A stretch of 32,550 nucleotides of DNA from Flavobacteriales bacterium. GTDB lineage: Bacteria; Bacteroidota; Bacteroidia; NS11-12g; UBA955. How positions within the stretch are numbered: the stretch's first letter is position 1; each line of letters begins with the position of its first letter. This document shows, piece after piece, positions 6,548 to 13,378 of this stretch. Made by a program: the position numbers and the translations under genes. The DNA lies in contig CANFLS010000029.1 in assembly GCA_947447955.1 (NCBI GenBank), forward strand, positions 1-32,550, in the 5' to 3' direction. Below the pieces are notes generated by a model that worked only from the letters and a program-made list of their open reading frames with translations, ran no database searches and was not told the DNA's origin.

Positions 6548-6714
6548 CAGGCACAGCCGTCAACCGCGCAGCGTAAACAGGCGCAGCCGTAAACAGCCGA
6601 AGGCGTAAACAGCCGAAGGCGTAAACAGCCGAAGGCGTAAACAGCCGAAGGCGTAAACAGCCGAAGGCGTCAACCGCGCAGCGTAAACAGGCGCAGCCGT
6701 CAACCGCCGAAGGT
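6536..6714 (+). repeat. Mini-hairpin repeats, family A, block 2 (twelve units)
   Basis: Twelve mini-hairpins in a row are joined by 7-nt linkers GTAAACA or GTCAACC. They are GCGAAGC (6536), GGCACAGCC (6550), GCGCAGC (6566), GGCGCAGCC (6580), GCCGAAGGC five times at 16-nt spacing (6596 to 6668), GCGCAGC (6676), GGCGCAGCC (6690) and GCCGAAGGT (6706). Stem sequence changes on both sides together, while the triloop stays GNA or ANA. Between here and the sigma gene start (6715-6873) no gene was seen. Confidence 0.93.
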
Positions 6715-6873
6715 ACAAAATTGAAACAATAGCATAACAATAACTTAACAATATCGAGTATACAAAAATGTACACTTTTTTCGCTATTCACATTCAATGT
6801 CTTAAACTTTCAACTGCCAAATGATACATTTAAAGCAAAATGCATTCATCTTCGCATCAACAACCACACAATT

Positions 6874-7479
6874 ATGAATGTTACTAAGCTTAAAGTAAAA
6901 AGTGAAAAAATGCAAAAAGCTGAAGTTTCAATTAACTTCCAGCGACTTGATGATTTTCAAATAATTTCTTATTTCTCAAAAGCAGAACATGTTGAATCTG
7001 CATTCAGAGAATTAATACGCCGTTTCCAGTTGCCTTTATATAATCATGTTCGTTCTATGGTAGTTTCTCATACTGCTGCCGACGAAGTGATTCAAAATGT
7101 ATTTGTAAAAATTTGGGAAGGATTAAATTCATTTAGATCAGAAAATTTAAAGGCTGATCTTTATCGAATTTCTTCCAATGAAACAATTGGGTATCTAAGA
7201 AAAAAATTCCCTCAAATTGATTTTGATGAAGCGCAACCAGAATTTGCTGACTTTTTGAATTCAGATGAATATCTTTTAAACAGTTCTGAAGAATTGAAAT
7301 TCCAAAAAGCAATGTGCTATTTAACCTACAAACAGAAATTGGTTTTCACATTGAATTATTTCGATGGATTATCATTTGATGAAATTGCTGAATTAACACA
7401 AACCACAGAAACAAGTATTGTGGCCACGTATCAGCATGCGGTAAAAAAGTTGGAAATTTATATTAAAGTTTTAGGATAA
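6874..7479 (+). CDS. RNA polymerase sigma factor, ECF (sigma-70 family)
   Basis: The 201-residue protein has sigma region 2 at about 43-110, including DEVIQNVFVKIW (70-81), the core-binding and -10 recognition helix, and region 4 at about 145-195, including KQKLVFTLNYFDGLSFDEIAELTQTTETSIVATYQHAVKKLE, the -35-binding helix-turn-helix. Regions 1.1 and 3 are absent, which defines the ECF group. The N-terminal 25 residues are extra; a start at Met13 is possible. The gene is followed 12 bp downstream by an anti-sigma-like membrane protein and then a periplasmic Spy-like protein, the usual three-part Bacteroidota envelope-stress operon. The stimulus and the target promoters are not visible here. 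Its 5' region has no clear TAnnTTTG promoter, which leaves autoregulation possible. Confidence 0.92.
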   Translation: MNVTKLKVKSEKMQKAEVSINFQRLDDFQIISYFSKAEHVESAFRELIRRFQLPLYNHVRSMVVSHTAADEVIQNVFVKIWEGLNSFRSENLKADLYRISSNETIGYLRKKFPQIDFDEAQPEFADFLNSDEYLLNSSEELKFQKAMCYLTYKQKLVFTLNYFDGLSFDEIAELTQTTETSIVATYQHAVKKLEIYIKVLG

Positions 7480-7480
7480 T

Positions 7481-7486
7481 AGGAGG
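7481..7486 (+). promoter_or_regulatory. Consensus Shine-Dalgarno before the anti-sigma-like gene
   Basis: AGGAGG lies five bases before ATG 7492. Strong Shine-Dalgarno sites are uncommon in Bacteroidota, whose 16S anti-SD is largely sequestered. This site therefore stands out, and it fixes the start codon. Confidence 0.6.
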
Positions 7487-7491
7487 TAAAT

Positions 7492-9468
7492 ATGGATTTT
7501 CAATCAAATAAAATCAATCAACCATTTAATCCTAGCCCTAATTATTTCCAAGGATTGTCAAACAACATCCAAAACCGGGTAGGTATTGAAGTGAAAAATG
7601 TTGTAGAAACGAAAGCTCCTAAAATAGAATTCAACAAAAATCAGAAGCCTATTCAATTAACTGTTGAATTTGGATTTCCTTTAATTGCTGAAAAAAACAC
7701 TGCAATTGATTCTAGTGAAAGTCAAAACGTAGAAACTTTTGAATCAAACAATATAACGGATCAAATTATTGACTCACCAAATAACTTGGTGAAAGATGAT
7801 GAATTTGGTCAAATACATATTGAGCCTATTCAATTGGCTGCCAATCCTAATCCTTACTGGCATAATTTTAATTCAGACGATGAATTAGAAGGGTTGGTTT
7901 TAGATTCTGAGGGACAAGAGATGTCTGACATCACTATAAATGGTGATGCCATGTTTGATATCGATCAACATTTCTTGCGAAAAGAAAAACCTGAAATGGG
8001 AGTAATCGAAATTGCTGAAACAATCAATGAAGTTGAAGCAATAAATCCGTTAGTTCATGAATTGGAAATAAATACAACAGAAATAGCACCTTCAGTTATT
8101 GAAAATATATCATCAGTTGTAATTGAACAAGAAAAACCTGAAAATGATTTATTTTCAGTTGTAAATGATGCTGAAATTGTTAAAAATGATATATCATTGG
8201 TTGTAGAGTCAACTCAAGAAGAGGAAACATTTTTTAGTTTTTCATTTACGCCTGAGATAGCAGAAGTAACTGAAATTACAAATGATATTGAATCGATCGA
8301 AGCTGCACCAATCGTTAACGAAATTGAATCGATCGAAGTTGCACCAATCTTAAACGAAATTGAATCAATCGAAGTTGTATCAGTAGTAAGCGAAATTGAA
8401 TCGATCGAAGTTGCACCGATAGTGAGCGAAATTGAATCAATCGAAGTTGTATCAATTGTAAACGAAATTGAATCAATCGAGGTTGCATCAATCGTGAACG
8501 AAATTGAATCGATCGAAGTTTCACCAATCGTGAACGAAATTGAATCGATCGAAGTTACACCAATCGTTAACGAAATCGAATCTATCGAGGTTGCATCAAT
8601 CGTAAGCGAAATCGAATCTATAGAAGTTTCACCAATCGTGAACGAAATTGAATCGATCGAAGTTGCACCTATCATAAGTGAAGTTATTTCTGAGGAATCA
8701 AATGAAATCATAGAGTTTTCAAATGAACTTCATTCAATAGCAGAAAATAACCAGGCAATTGAGTATTCATTTAGCGATGCTGAATTAGACAATTTGCATG
8801 ATCAAATGTCGCAACAGTTTGAAGTTGCACAACCAGAACAAAAGGTTGCAAAGAATAATCAATCTGAAATTTCGGCAAATACATTTGTAGAATTTAGTAC
8901 AAATGAAATTGTATTTGATCCAGAAAGAGAATATACAGATGCTGAACTTGATTTATTGCATGAGCAATTGTCGAAAGAAATAGAGGCTTCTAAACCAAGA
9001 GTTTCTGAACCAGTTGCGATAGCAAAAAATGTTAAAGAGGAAGCTGCTACTTCAAATTACGAACCAGTTATTGAGGCTAAAACTTCAATCATGGAGATGA
9101 TACCTTGGTCAAGTGTTTTTGGTATTGTTGCATCAATGATGGCTGTTGCTTCGGCTTGGTTTATTTGGAATAGCATTCAAAAGCCAATTGCAATTGATGA
9201 ATTTATAGATAGTAAAATTGCACCTATGGTAAGTCAAGTAAATGCTCCCGTTCCTGCTGATAATGTAGATAAAACTTTATCGTTGGCGCCTGCAGATTTT
9301 ATTGCAAACGAAATTTTAACAGAAATAGAAAATCCTTCAACAGCTGAAAATAATTTCAACTTTGTGAATTTGTCTGAACAGTCTAAAATAAGTGCAGTAG
9401 TGTTAGAAAGCAATGGCTTAACAACACTTGATTTAGAAGATAATTTTTTTGAAGATTTAGGAATATAA
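7492..9468 (+). CDS. Anti-sigma-factor-like single-pass membrane protein with expanded acidic repeat region
   Basis: The 658-residue protein begins with PFNPSPNYFQGLSNNIQNRV (11-30), resembling the F-x-x-P-x-x-YF N-terminus of Bacteroidota anti-sigma proteins encoded after ECF sigma genes. A long acidic region follows, with eleven perfectly phased 12-residue repeats at 266-397 (consensus IESIEVAPIVNE). Next is a duplicated motif DAELDxLHxQ (around 428 and 484). A single membrane helix lies at about 538-560 (VFGIVASMMAVASAWFIW) before a roughly 98-residue periplasmic tail. The expected topology is N-in, C-out (inference). Position between the ECF gene and the Spy-like gene supports an anti-sigma role. 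The repeat expansion and size are unusual, since most such proteins have about 200-350 residues. The function of the repeat region is unknown; it may be a flexible spacer. Confidence 0.75.
   Translation: MDFQSNKINQPFNPSPNYFQGLSNNIQNRVGIEVKNVVETKAPKIEFNKNQKPIQLTVEFGFPLIAEKNTAIDSSESQNVETFESNNITDQIIDSPNNLVKDDEFGQIHIEPIQLAANPNPYWHNFNSDDELEGLVLDSEGQEMSDITINGDAMFDIDQHFLRKEKPEMGVIEIAETINEVEAINPLVHELEINTTEIAPSVIENISSVVIEQEKPENDLFSVVNDAEIVKNDISLVVESTQEEETFFSFSFTPEIAEVTEITNDIESIEAAPIVNEIESIEVAPILNEIESIEVVSVVSEIESIEVAPIVSEIESIEVVSIVNEIESIEVASIVNEIESIEVSPIVNEIESIEVTPIVNEIESIEVASIVSEIESIEVSPIVNEIESIEVAPIISEVISEESNEIIEFSNELHSIAENNQAIEYSFSDAELDNLHDQMSQQFEVAQPEQKVAKNNQSEISANTFVEFSTNEIVFDPEREYTDAELDLLHEQLSKEIEASKPRVSEPVAIAKNVKEEAATSNYEPVIEAKTSIMEMIPWSSVFGIVASMMAVASAWFIWNSIQKPIAIDEFIDSKIAPMVSQVNAPVPADNVDKTLSLAPADFIANEILTEIENPSTAENNFNFVNLSEQSKISAVVLESNGLTTLDLEDNFFEDLGI
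8287..8682 (+). repeat. Eleven 36-bp in-frame tandem repeats in the anti-sigma-like gene
   Basis: Eleven units of exactly 36 bp (8287 + 36n), each coding a 12-residue I-E-S-I-E-V-x-x-I-V-[NS]-E unit. Codon-level variation between units is modest and the palindrome TCGATCGA recurs in most of them. The strict phase suggests recent unequal recombination or slippage. The antisense frame is open across this array only because the unit lacks a stop there. Confidence 0.96.
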
Positions 9469-9470
9469 CG

Positions 9471-9971
9471 ATGAAAGCTACAATAAAATTATTCATATTT
9501 ATTATTATCGTATTTTCTCAAAGTCAGATACAAGCTCAAACATTAGATTCTGCTAGAGAAGCACAAATTGACGCACTTAAGGAATACAGAGAAGCTTTAT
9601 TTGTTGAAAAACTAAAGTTAACTGCGGTTGAGTCAAAAGAATTTTTCCCAGTATACGATTTGTACATGAGTGAGTTGAAAAAAGCCAAGAAGGTTTTTAG
9701 AAACAAATGGAAAAAGACTACAATTGAATCATTAACAGAAGCAGAAGCATTGGAATATTATAATGACGCAATTGTTCTTCAACAGAAAGAAATTGATTTA
9801 TTTAAAGATGCTTGTGAAAAATTAAAATTGGTTATGCCAATGACTAAGATAGTTTTAATTTCAAAGTCTGAAAGAGAAATTAGAATAAAACTAATAGAAA
9901 AAGCCGACAAAATGAAGGTGAAGAGGGTGAAACCAAAACCAAAAGTCGAAAGTGAACCAAATATTAAGTAA
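9471..9971 (+). CDS. Periplasmic Spy/CpxP-like protein, probable sensor of the ECF system
   Basis: The 166-residue protein has a Sec signal peptide (residues 1-22, long Ile-rich core, cleavage near QIQA/Q). The mature part is almost entirely charged helices. The segment LTAVESKEFFPVYDLYMSELKKAKK (about 50-74) corresponds to the helical LTxxE..F.P.Y..Y motif found in Bacteroidota proteins annotated as sensors of ECF-type sigma factors, related to the Spy/CpxP group. The C-terminus is very basic (KVKRVKPKPK). The ATG lies 2 bp after the anti-sigma-like stop, so translation is coupled. The probable role is to sense envelope or metal/misfolding stress and influence the membrane anti-sigma (inference from context). 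Confidence 0.72.
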   Translation: MKATIKLFIFIIIVFSQSQIQAQTLDSAREAQIDALKEYREALFVEKLKLTAVESKEFFPVYDLYMSELKKAKKVFRNKWKKTTIESLTEAEALEYYNDAIVLQQKEIDLFKDACEKLKLVMPMTKIVLISKSEREIRIKLIEKADKMKVKRVKPKPKVESEPNIK

Positions 9972-10036
9972 TTGTTAAATTAATATCTAATCAATGATCG
10001 TTGTCTTTCAAAGCGAATGATCAATGACAAAAAAAT

Positions 10037-10061
10037 GACGCTGTGGTTGGCGTCTTTTTTT
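10037..10061 (+). terminator. Intrinsic terminator of the sigma operon
   Basis: GACGC (10037-10041), loop of 8 nt, GCGTC (10050-10054), seven T. It closes the three-gene sigma operon. Confidence 0.85.
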
Positions 10062-10234
10062 GTTTTATAGGGTATTGGTTTTTAATTACTTATAAATTGT
10101 TGATATTTTTATTCTTCCTTGAATTCTACCTTAAAACAATAATTTGCAAGTAAATTATGATGTAAACTTGGGGTAAAGAGAATAAATGCAGTGATTTTTA
10201 GTTTTAAATATTGAAGTTGAATTAATGTGGTCAC

Positions 10235-10265
10235 TTGCAATTAATGGAATAGGGCCGTATTATTG
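10235..10265 (+). promoter_or_regulatory. Probable exbB operon promoter
   Basis: TTG (10235-10237) and TATTATTG (10258-10265, one mismatch to TAnnTTTG) are separated by 20 bp, 25 bp before the exbB ATG. The rest of the 319-bp gap (9972-10290) holds the terminator and AT-rich DNA; no gene was seen. An 8-bp inverted pair TTGCAAGT (10144-10151) and ACTTGCAA (10233-10240) overlaps the -33 element and could be an operator. Confidence 0.5.
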
Positions 10266-10290
10266 CAACATTTTTTAGAAACATTTAACT

Positions 10291-11121
10291 ATGAGCAATA
10301 ACACAAAACAATCAGGAAACAGCGTTTTCAAAGCTTATTTCGCTGGGGCAGCATTATTGTTTGCCTTACTTACAGGAGTATTAATTTACAATTTAGTGAT
10401 GGGTAACCCAGCAAACTTTGAAGGTGCGGGTTTAAAACCAGAAGAAATTGTTGAAAAAGGTCATCCAAAAAACATTTTGGGTATCATTCACAAAGGAGGA
10501 TTTATTGTTCCTTTGCTTATTGCGGTAAACATTTCTGTAATTTTAATTAGTTTGGAGCGTTTCATTACGTTGGCTGCTGCAAACGGTAAAGGAAATGCAG
10601 AGAAATTTGTGAGAAGTATGCAAGGAATGTTAACTAAAGGTGACTTCGACGGTGCTATCAAAGCATGTGATGTTCAACAAGGTTCTTTGGCTAACGTTGT
10701 AAAAAGCGGTTTGGTTCGTTACAAATCAGTAGCTGGAAATGACAACTTAAGTCGTGACGAGAAAAAAGCAGCAATTGAAAAAGAATTAGAAGAAGCAACT
10801 GGGTTAGAATTACCTATGATGTCTAAAAATTTAGTTATTGTTTCTACAATGGCTTCTATTGGTACATTGGTAGGTTTGATCGGTACAGTATTGGGTATGA
10901 TTAAAGCGTTTGCTGCATTGGCAAATGCGGGTGCTCCTGATACAGCTGCCTTAGCAACAGGTATTTCTGAAGCCTTGGTAAACACTGCATTCGGTATCAT
11001 TGGTTCTACTTTAGCAATTATCAGTTATAACTATTTTTCGAATAGAATTGATAGCATGACTCATGCAATGGATGAGGCTAGTTATTCAATTATTTCAAAT
11101 TTCCAATCAACCAACGCATAA
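10291..11121 (+). CDS. exbB: ExbB-type proton channel protein (MotA/TolQ/ExbB family)
   Basis: The 276-residue protein has four hydrophobic segments: residues about 15-36 (an extra N-terminal helix common in Bacteroidota), 70-92 (FIVPLLIAVNISVILISLERF), about 180-210 (VIVSTMASIGTLVGLIGTVLGMIKAF) and about 226-250 (ALVNTAFGIIGSTLAII). The last two carry the MotA/TolQ/ExbB signature with small residues and the polar threonine of the proton path. With ExbD it forms the inner-membrane motor that uses proton motive force to energise TonB. The two exbD genes and tonB follow in the same direction with short gaps, typical for this phylum. The start at 10291 is the first ATG after the promoter. Confidence 0.94.
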   Translation: MSNNTKQSGNSVFKAYFAGAALLFALLTGVLIYNLVMGNPANFEGAGLKPEEIVEKGHPKNILGIIHKGGFIVPLLIAVNISVILISLERFITLAAANGKGNAEKFVRSMQGMLTKGDFDGAIKACDVQQGSLANVVKSGLVRYKSVAGNDNLSRDEKKAAIEKELEEATGLELPMMSKNLVIVSTMASIGTLVGLIGTVLGMIKAFAALANAGAPDTAALATGISEALVNTAFGIIGSTLAIISYNYFSNRIDSMTHAMDEASYSIISNFQSTNA

Positions 11122-11168
11122 TTCATTTACTTTTTAAATTGAATGCGTATTAAAACTAACAAAACGTT

Positions 11169-11846
11169 ATGCCAAAAGTAAAAATGCCTCGCTCAACGCC
11201 TGCATTGGATATGACTCCAATGGTGGATTTGGCGTTTCTATTGGTAACGTTTTTCATGTTAACCTCTAGTTTCAGGTCGCCAGAACCTGTAATTGTAGAT
11301 CCACCATCTTCTACAACCGAAATACAAATACCAAAGCAAACTTTTTTGGTAAATATTGATTCGAGTGGTAGAACATTTATTGACATTACAAACAATGCTG
11401 TTAAAATTAAAGTATTGAAAAAAATGTTGAAGATTTATAATGTTCCCATGTTGTCAGAAGAAGATTGCAAGAAATTTGCAGGAATTGGTTCTTTTGGAAT
11501 AAGCATTAGAGAAATTCCACAATTTATGGAACTTGAATCTAATGAAAGAACTGCCTATTTGCAAAAAGGTATTCCTAAGGATTCTACAAAAGGAGGTTCT
11601 CCAAGTGAATTGTATAACTGGGCTTACAATACCCGTATTGAAGCTCACAACGATTACAAAGCGCGTGAGGAAGAGGCTAAGATGAAAAACATGGAATTTG
11701 ACAAAACCAATTATATTCAATTTGCAATTAAGGCGGAAGCTGGTGCAAAATATAACGTTGTTAAATCTGTTATCCAAGTCTTTAGAGATGCTAAAGAAAA
11801 GAAGTTTCAAATGATTACCGGGCTTGAAAAAAGTCCTTCAAATTAA
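11169..11846 (+). CDS. exbD: ExbD family biopolymer transport protein (first copy)
   Basis: The 225-residue protein has a short cytoplasmic N-terminus, then DMTPMVDLAFLLVTFFML (14-31), the single membrane helix with the conserved Asp (D20) that carries protons in ExbD/TolR. The periplasmic part is larger than in E. coli ExbD (about 140 residues) and includes an insertion around 88-180 before the C-terminal YNVVKSVIQVFRDAKEKKF strand-helix. The larger form is normal for Bacteroidota. The gene is 47 bp after exbB and 14 bp before the second exbD, so all belong to one operon. The two ExbD copies probably form a heteromeric motor or serve different TonB partners (inference). Confidence 0.93.
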   Translation: MPKVKMPRSTPALDMTPMVDLAFLLVTFFMLTSSFRSPEPVIVDPPSSTTEIQIPKQTFLVNIDSSGRTFIDITNNAVKIKVLKKMLKIYNVPMLSEEDCKKFAGIGSFGISIREIPQFMELESNERTAYLQKGIPKDSTKGGSPSELYNWAYNTRIEAHNDYKAREEEAKMKNMEFDKTNYIQFAIKAEAGAKYNVVKSVIQVFRDAKEKKFQMITGLEKSPSN

Positions 11847-11860
11847 GAAAGGAAAAAGAA

Positions 11861-12490
11861 ATGGCAGAATTAAACACAGGTGGTGACGGCGGTAAAGGCG
11901 GTAAAAAAAGAGCCAAGAAACAGAGTACCAGGGTAGATATGACTCCCTTGGTAGATTTGGCTTTCTTATTACTTACCTTTTTCGTTTTAACCTCAACATT
12001 TTCAAAACCTAAGGTTTTGCGTATGATTTTTCCAGAAAAAATTAAGGATTTAACTAAAATTGATCAACCTGAAGTTAAAAATGGTTTGACAATACTGTTA
12101 ACCGAAAATAATAGAATTTTCTATTACAACGGAGCCCTTAATAATAAAACTGTTTTGGAAGAAACCGATTTCACAAAAGATGGATTGCGTAAAATTTTAA
12201 TTGAACGCAACTCTCCTTTGTTAAAAGAATTAAGCGCGCTTCAAATGGAATTGTCAAAAATTCCAGAAAGAGACACCGCAGCGAAAAATAAAGTATTGAA
12301 CAAAGTAAACGAAGCTCAAACAAAAGCATCACTCGTGGTGCTTGTTAAAGCCGATGAAAAAGCTACTTATGCCAATATGATCGATGTAATGGACGAGTTT
12401 TTAATTACTCAAATTGCAAAATACTTCCCAATTGATGAAGGTATGATGCCGCTTGAGAAAAAACTTGTTGCTGATAAACTTAAATTGTAA
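11861..12490 (+). CDS. exbD: ExbD family biopolymer transport protein (second copy)
   Basis: The 209-residue protein starts with a Gly/Lys-rich cytoplasmic segment (residues 6-22), then DMTPLVDLAFLLLTFFVLTS (26-45) with the conserved membrane Asp at D32. The periplasmic domain is distinct from the first copy (for example VLRMIFPEKIKDL, NRIFYYNGAL, then ATYANMIDVMDEFLI) and has the ExbD C-terminal domain. Two different exbD genes in a row are usual in this phylum. The gap to tonB is 5 bp. A role in proton-driven TonB energisation follows from the family and the neighbours. Confidence 0.93.
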   Translation: MAELNTGGDGGKGGKKRAKKQSTRVDMTPLVDLAFLLLTFFVLTSTFSKPKVLRMIFPEKIKDLTKIDQPEVKNGLTILLTENNRIFYYNGALNNKTVLEETDFTKDGLRKILIERNSPLLKELSALQMELSKIPERDTAAKNKVLNKVNEAQTKASLVVLVKADEKATYANMIDVMDEFLITQIAKYFPIDEGMMPLEKKLVADKLKL

Positions 12491-12495
12491 GCGCT

Positions 12496-13326
12496 ATGGA
12501 TAATTCATTTAAACAATTAGCAAACAGTTGGAACCAACCTGAATCTGAATCAAGATTAGAGTTGGTATTTAACGACCGATTTAAGGAGTATGGCGCTTAT
12601 CAAATTAGAAAAAGCTACAGATCTCGTATCATTCTAGCAACAATCATTGCATGTGTGTTCTCACTGTTTTTATCTTCTTTGCCAATTATCATGGACAAAG
12701 TAGGTAAGGATACCAAACCAAAGAAAAAGTTGGTTTTTGTGGTTGAAAATATCGATGATATTAAAGATCCGGAAGAAGAAATTGAAAAACCAAAAGATCT
12801 TCCAAAACCAAAAGAACCTGAAATGGCTCAAGATGCTTATGTAGCTCCAAGAATTAATCCTGAAGCAACAAAAGAAGCAGACATTTTGCCTCCAGACTTA
12901 ATCGATAACCCTAGCGACAAAAACGTAAAGGGCGATAAAGATCCTACATTCCCAGATCCTAACGAATCTGGTGGACCTACTGGTGGTGGAGATGACGACA
13001 AAGGCGAACCTAAAACCGCTCAAGTAAAAGCGTCTTTCCCTGGTGGTGAAGCGAAGTTTAGAGAATATGTGCAGCGTGAATTCCAATACCCTGTTCGTTG
13101 TCAAGACGAAGGGATTAACGGATCAGTTGTTCTTCGATTTATTGTTGATTCAAAAGGTAAAATTTCTGATATCAAAGTAATCGAAGACACAAAAACTTGT
13201 CCTGAATTTACAACTGAGGCAATTCGTATCCTTCAAAAATCTCCAAGATGGGTGCCAGGTCAAAACAACGGCCGATTCATCAAATCTTATCGAGAGATTC
13301 CAATTAAATTATCTGTTCAAGAATAA
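12496..13326 (+). CDS. tonB: Energy transducer TonB
   Basis: The 276-residue protein has a cytoplasmic N-terminus with FNDRFKEYGAYQIRKSYRSR (25-44), typical of Bacteroidota TonB, then one membrane helix (about 45-66). A Pro/Glu/Lys-rich periplasmic spacer (about 95-175) and a TonB C-terminal domain (about 176-275: FPGGEAKFREYVQREFQYPVRC, GSVVLRFIVDSKGKISDIKVI, SPRWVPG) follow. It couples the ExbB/ExbD motor to outer-membrane receptors such as the one at 27577-29913 (inference). It ends the operon and is followed by a strong terminator. The C-terminal domain is closely similar to that of the gene at 14983-15846. Confidence 0.95.
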   Translation: MDNSFKQLANSWNQPESESRLELVFNDRFKEYGAYQIRKSYRSRIILATIIACVFSLFLSSLPIIMDKVGKDTKPKKKLVFVVENIDDIKDPEEEIEKPKDLPKPKEPEMAQDAYVAPRINPEATKEADILPPDLIDNPSDKNVKGDKDPTFPDPNESGGPTGGGDDDKGEPKTAQVKASFPGGEAKFREYVQREFQYPVRCQDEGINGSVVLRFIVDSKGKISDIKVIEDTKTCPEFTTEAIRILQKSPRWVPGQNNGRFIKSYREIPIKLSVQE

Positions 13327-13331
13327 TTCAT

Positions 13332-13360
13332 AAAAAAGGGTGGCTTGCCACCCTTTTTTT
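13332..13360 (+). terminator. Intrinsic terminator of the exbB-tonB operon
   Basis: GGGTGG (13338-13343), loop CTTG, CCACCC (13348-13353), seven T, with a matching A-run on the left. The next gene starts 18 bp later. Confidence 0.95.
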
Positions 13361-13378
13361 ATGTAACATTGCAATGTA

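Noticed and set aside
6536-6714. CRISPR array
   Set aside because: Units are only 14-16 nt and directly abut; there are no unique spacers of about 30 nt and no cas genes in the window.
6519-6797. Open reading frames of 71-92 residues on the minus strand across the family A repeats
   Set aside because: They are repeats of FGCLRLRLFTPSAVYA-type residues produced by the 16-nt unit and have no upstream signals; they are repeat artefacts.
8214-8711. 165-residue minus-strand frame with TSIDSIS repeats
   Set aside because: It is the antisense of the 36-bp array, open only because the repeat unit lacks a stop in that frame.
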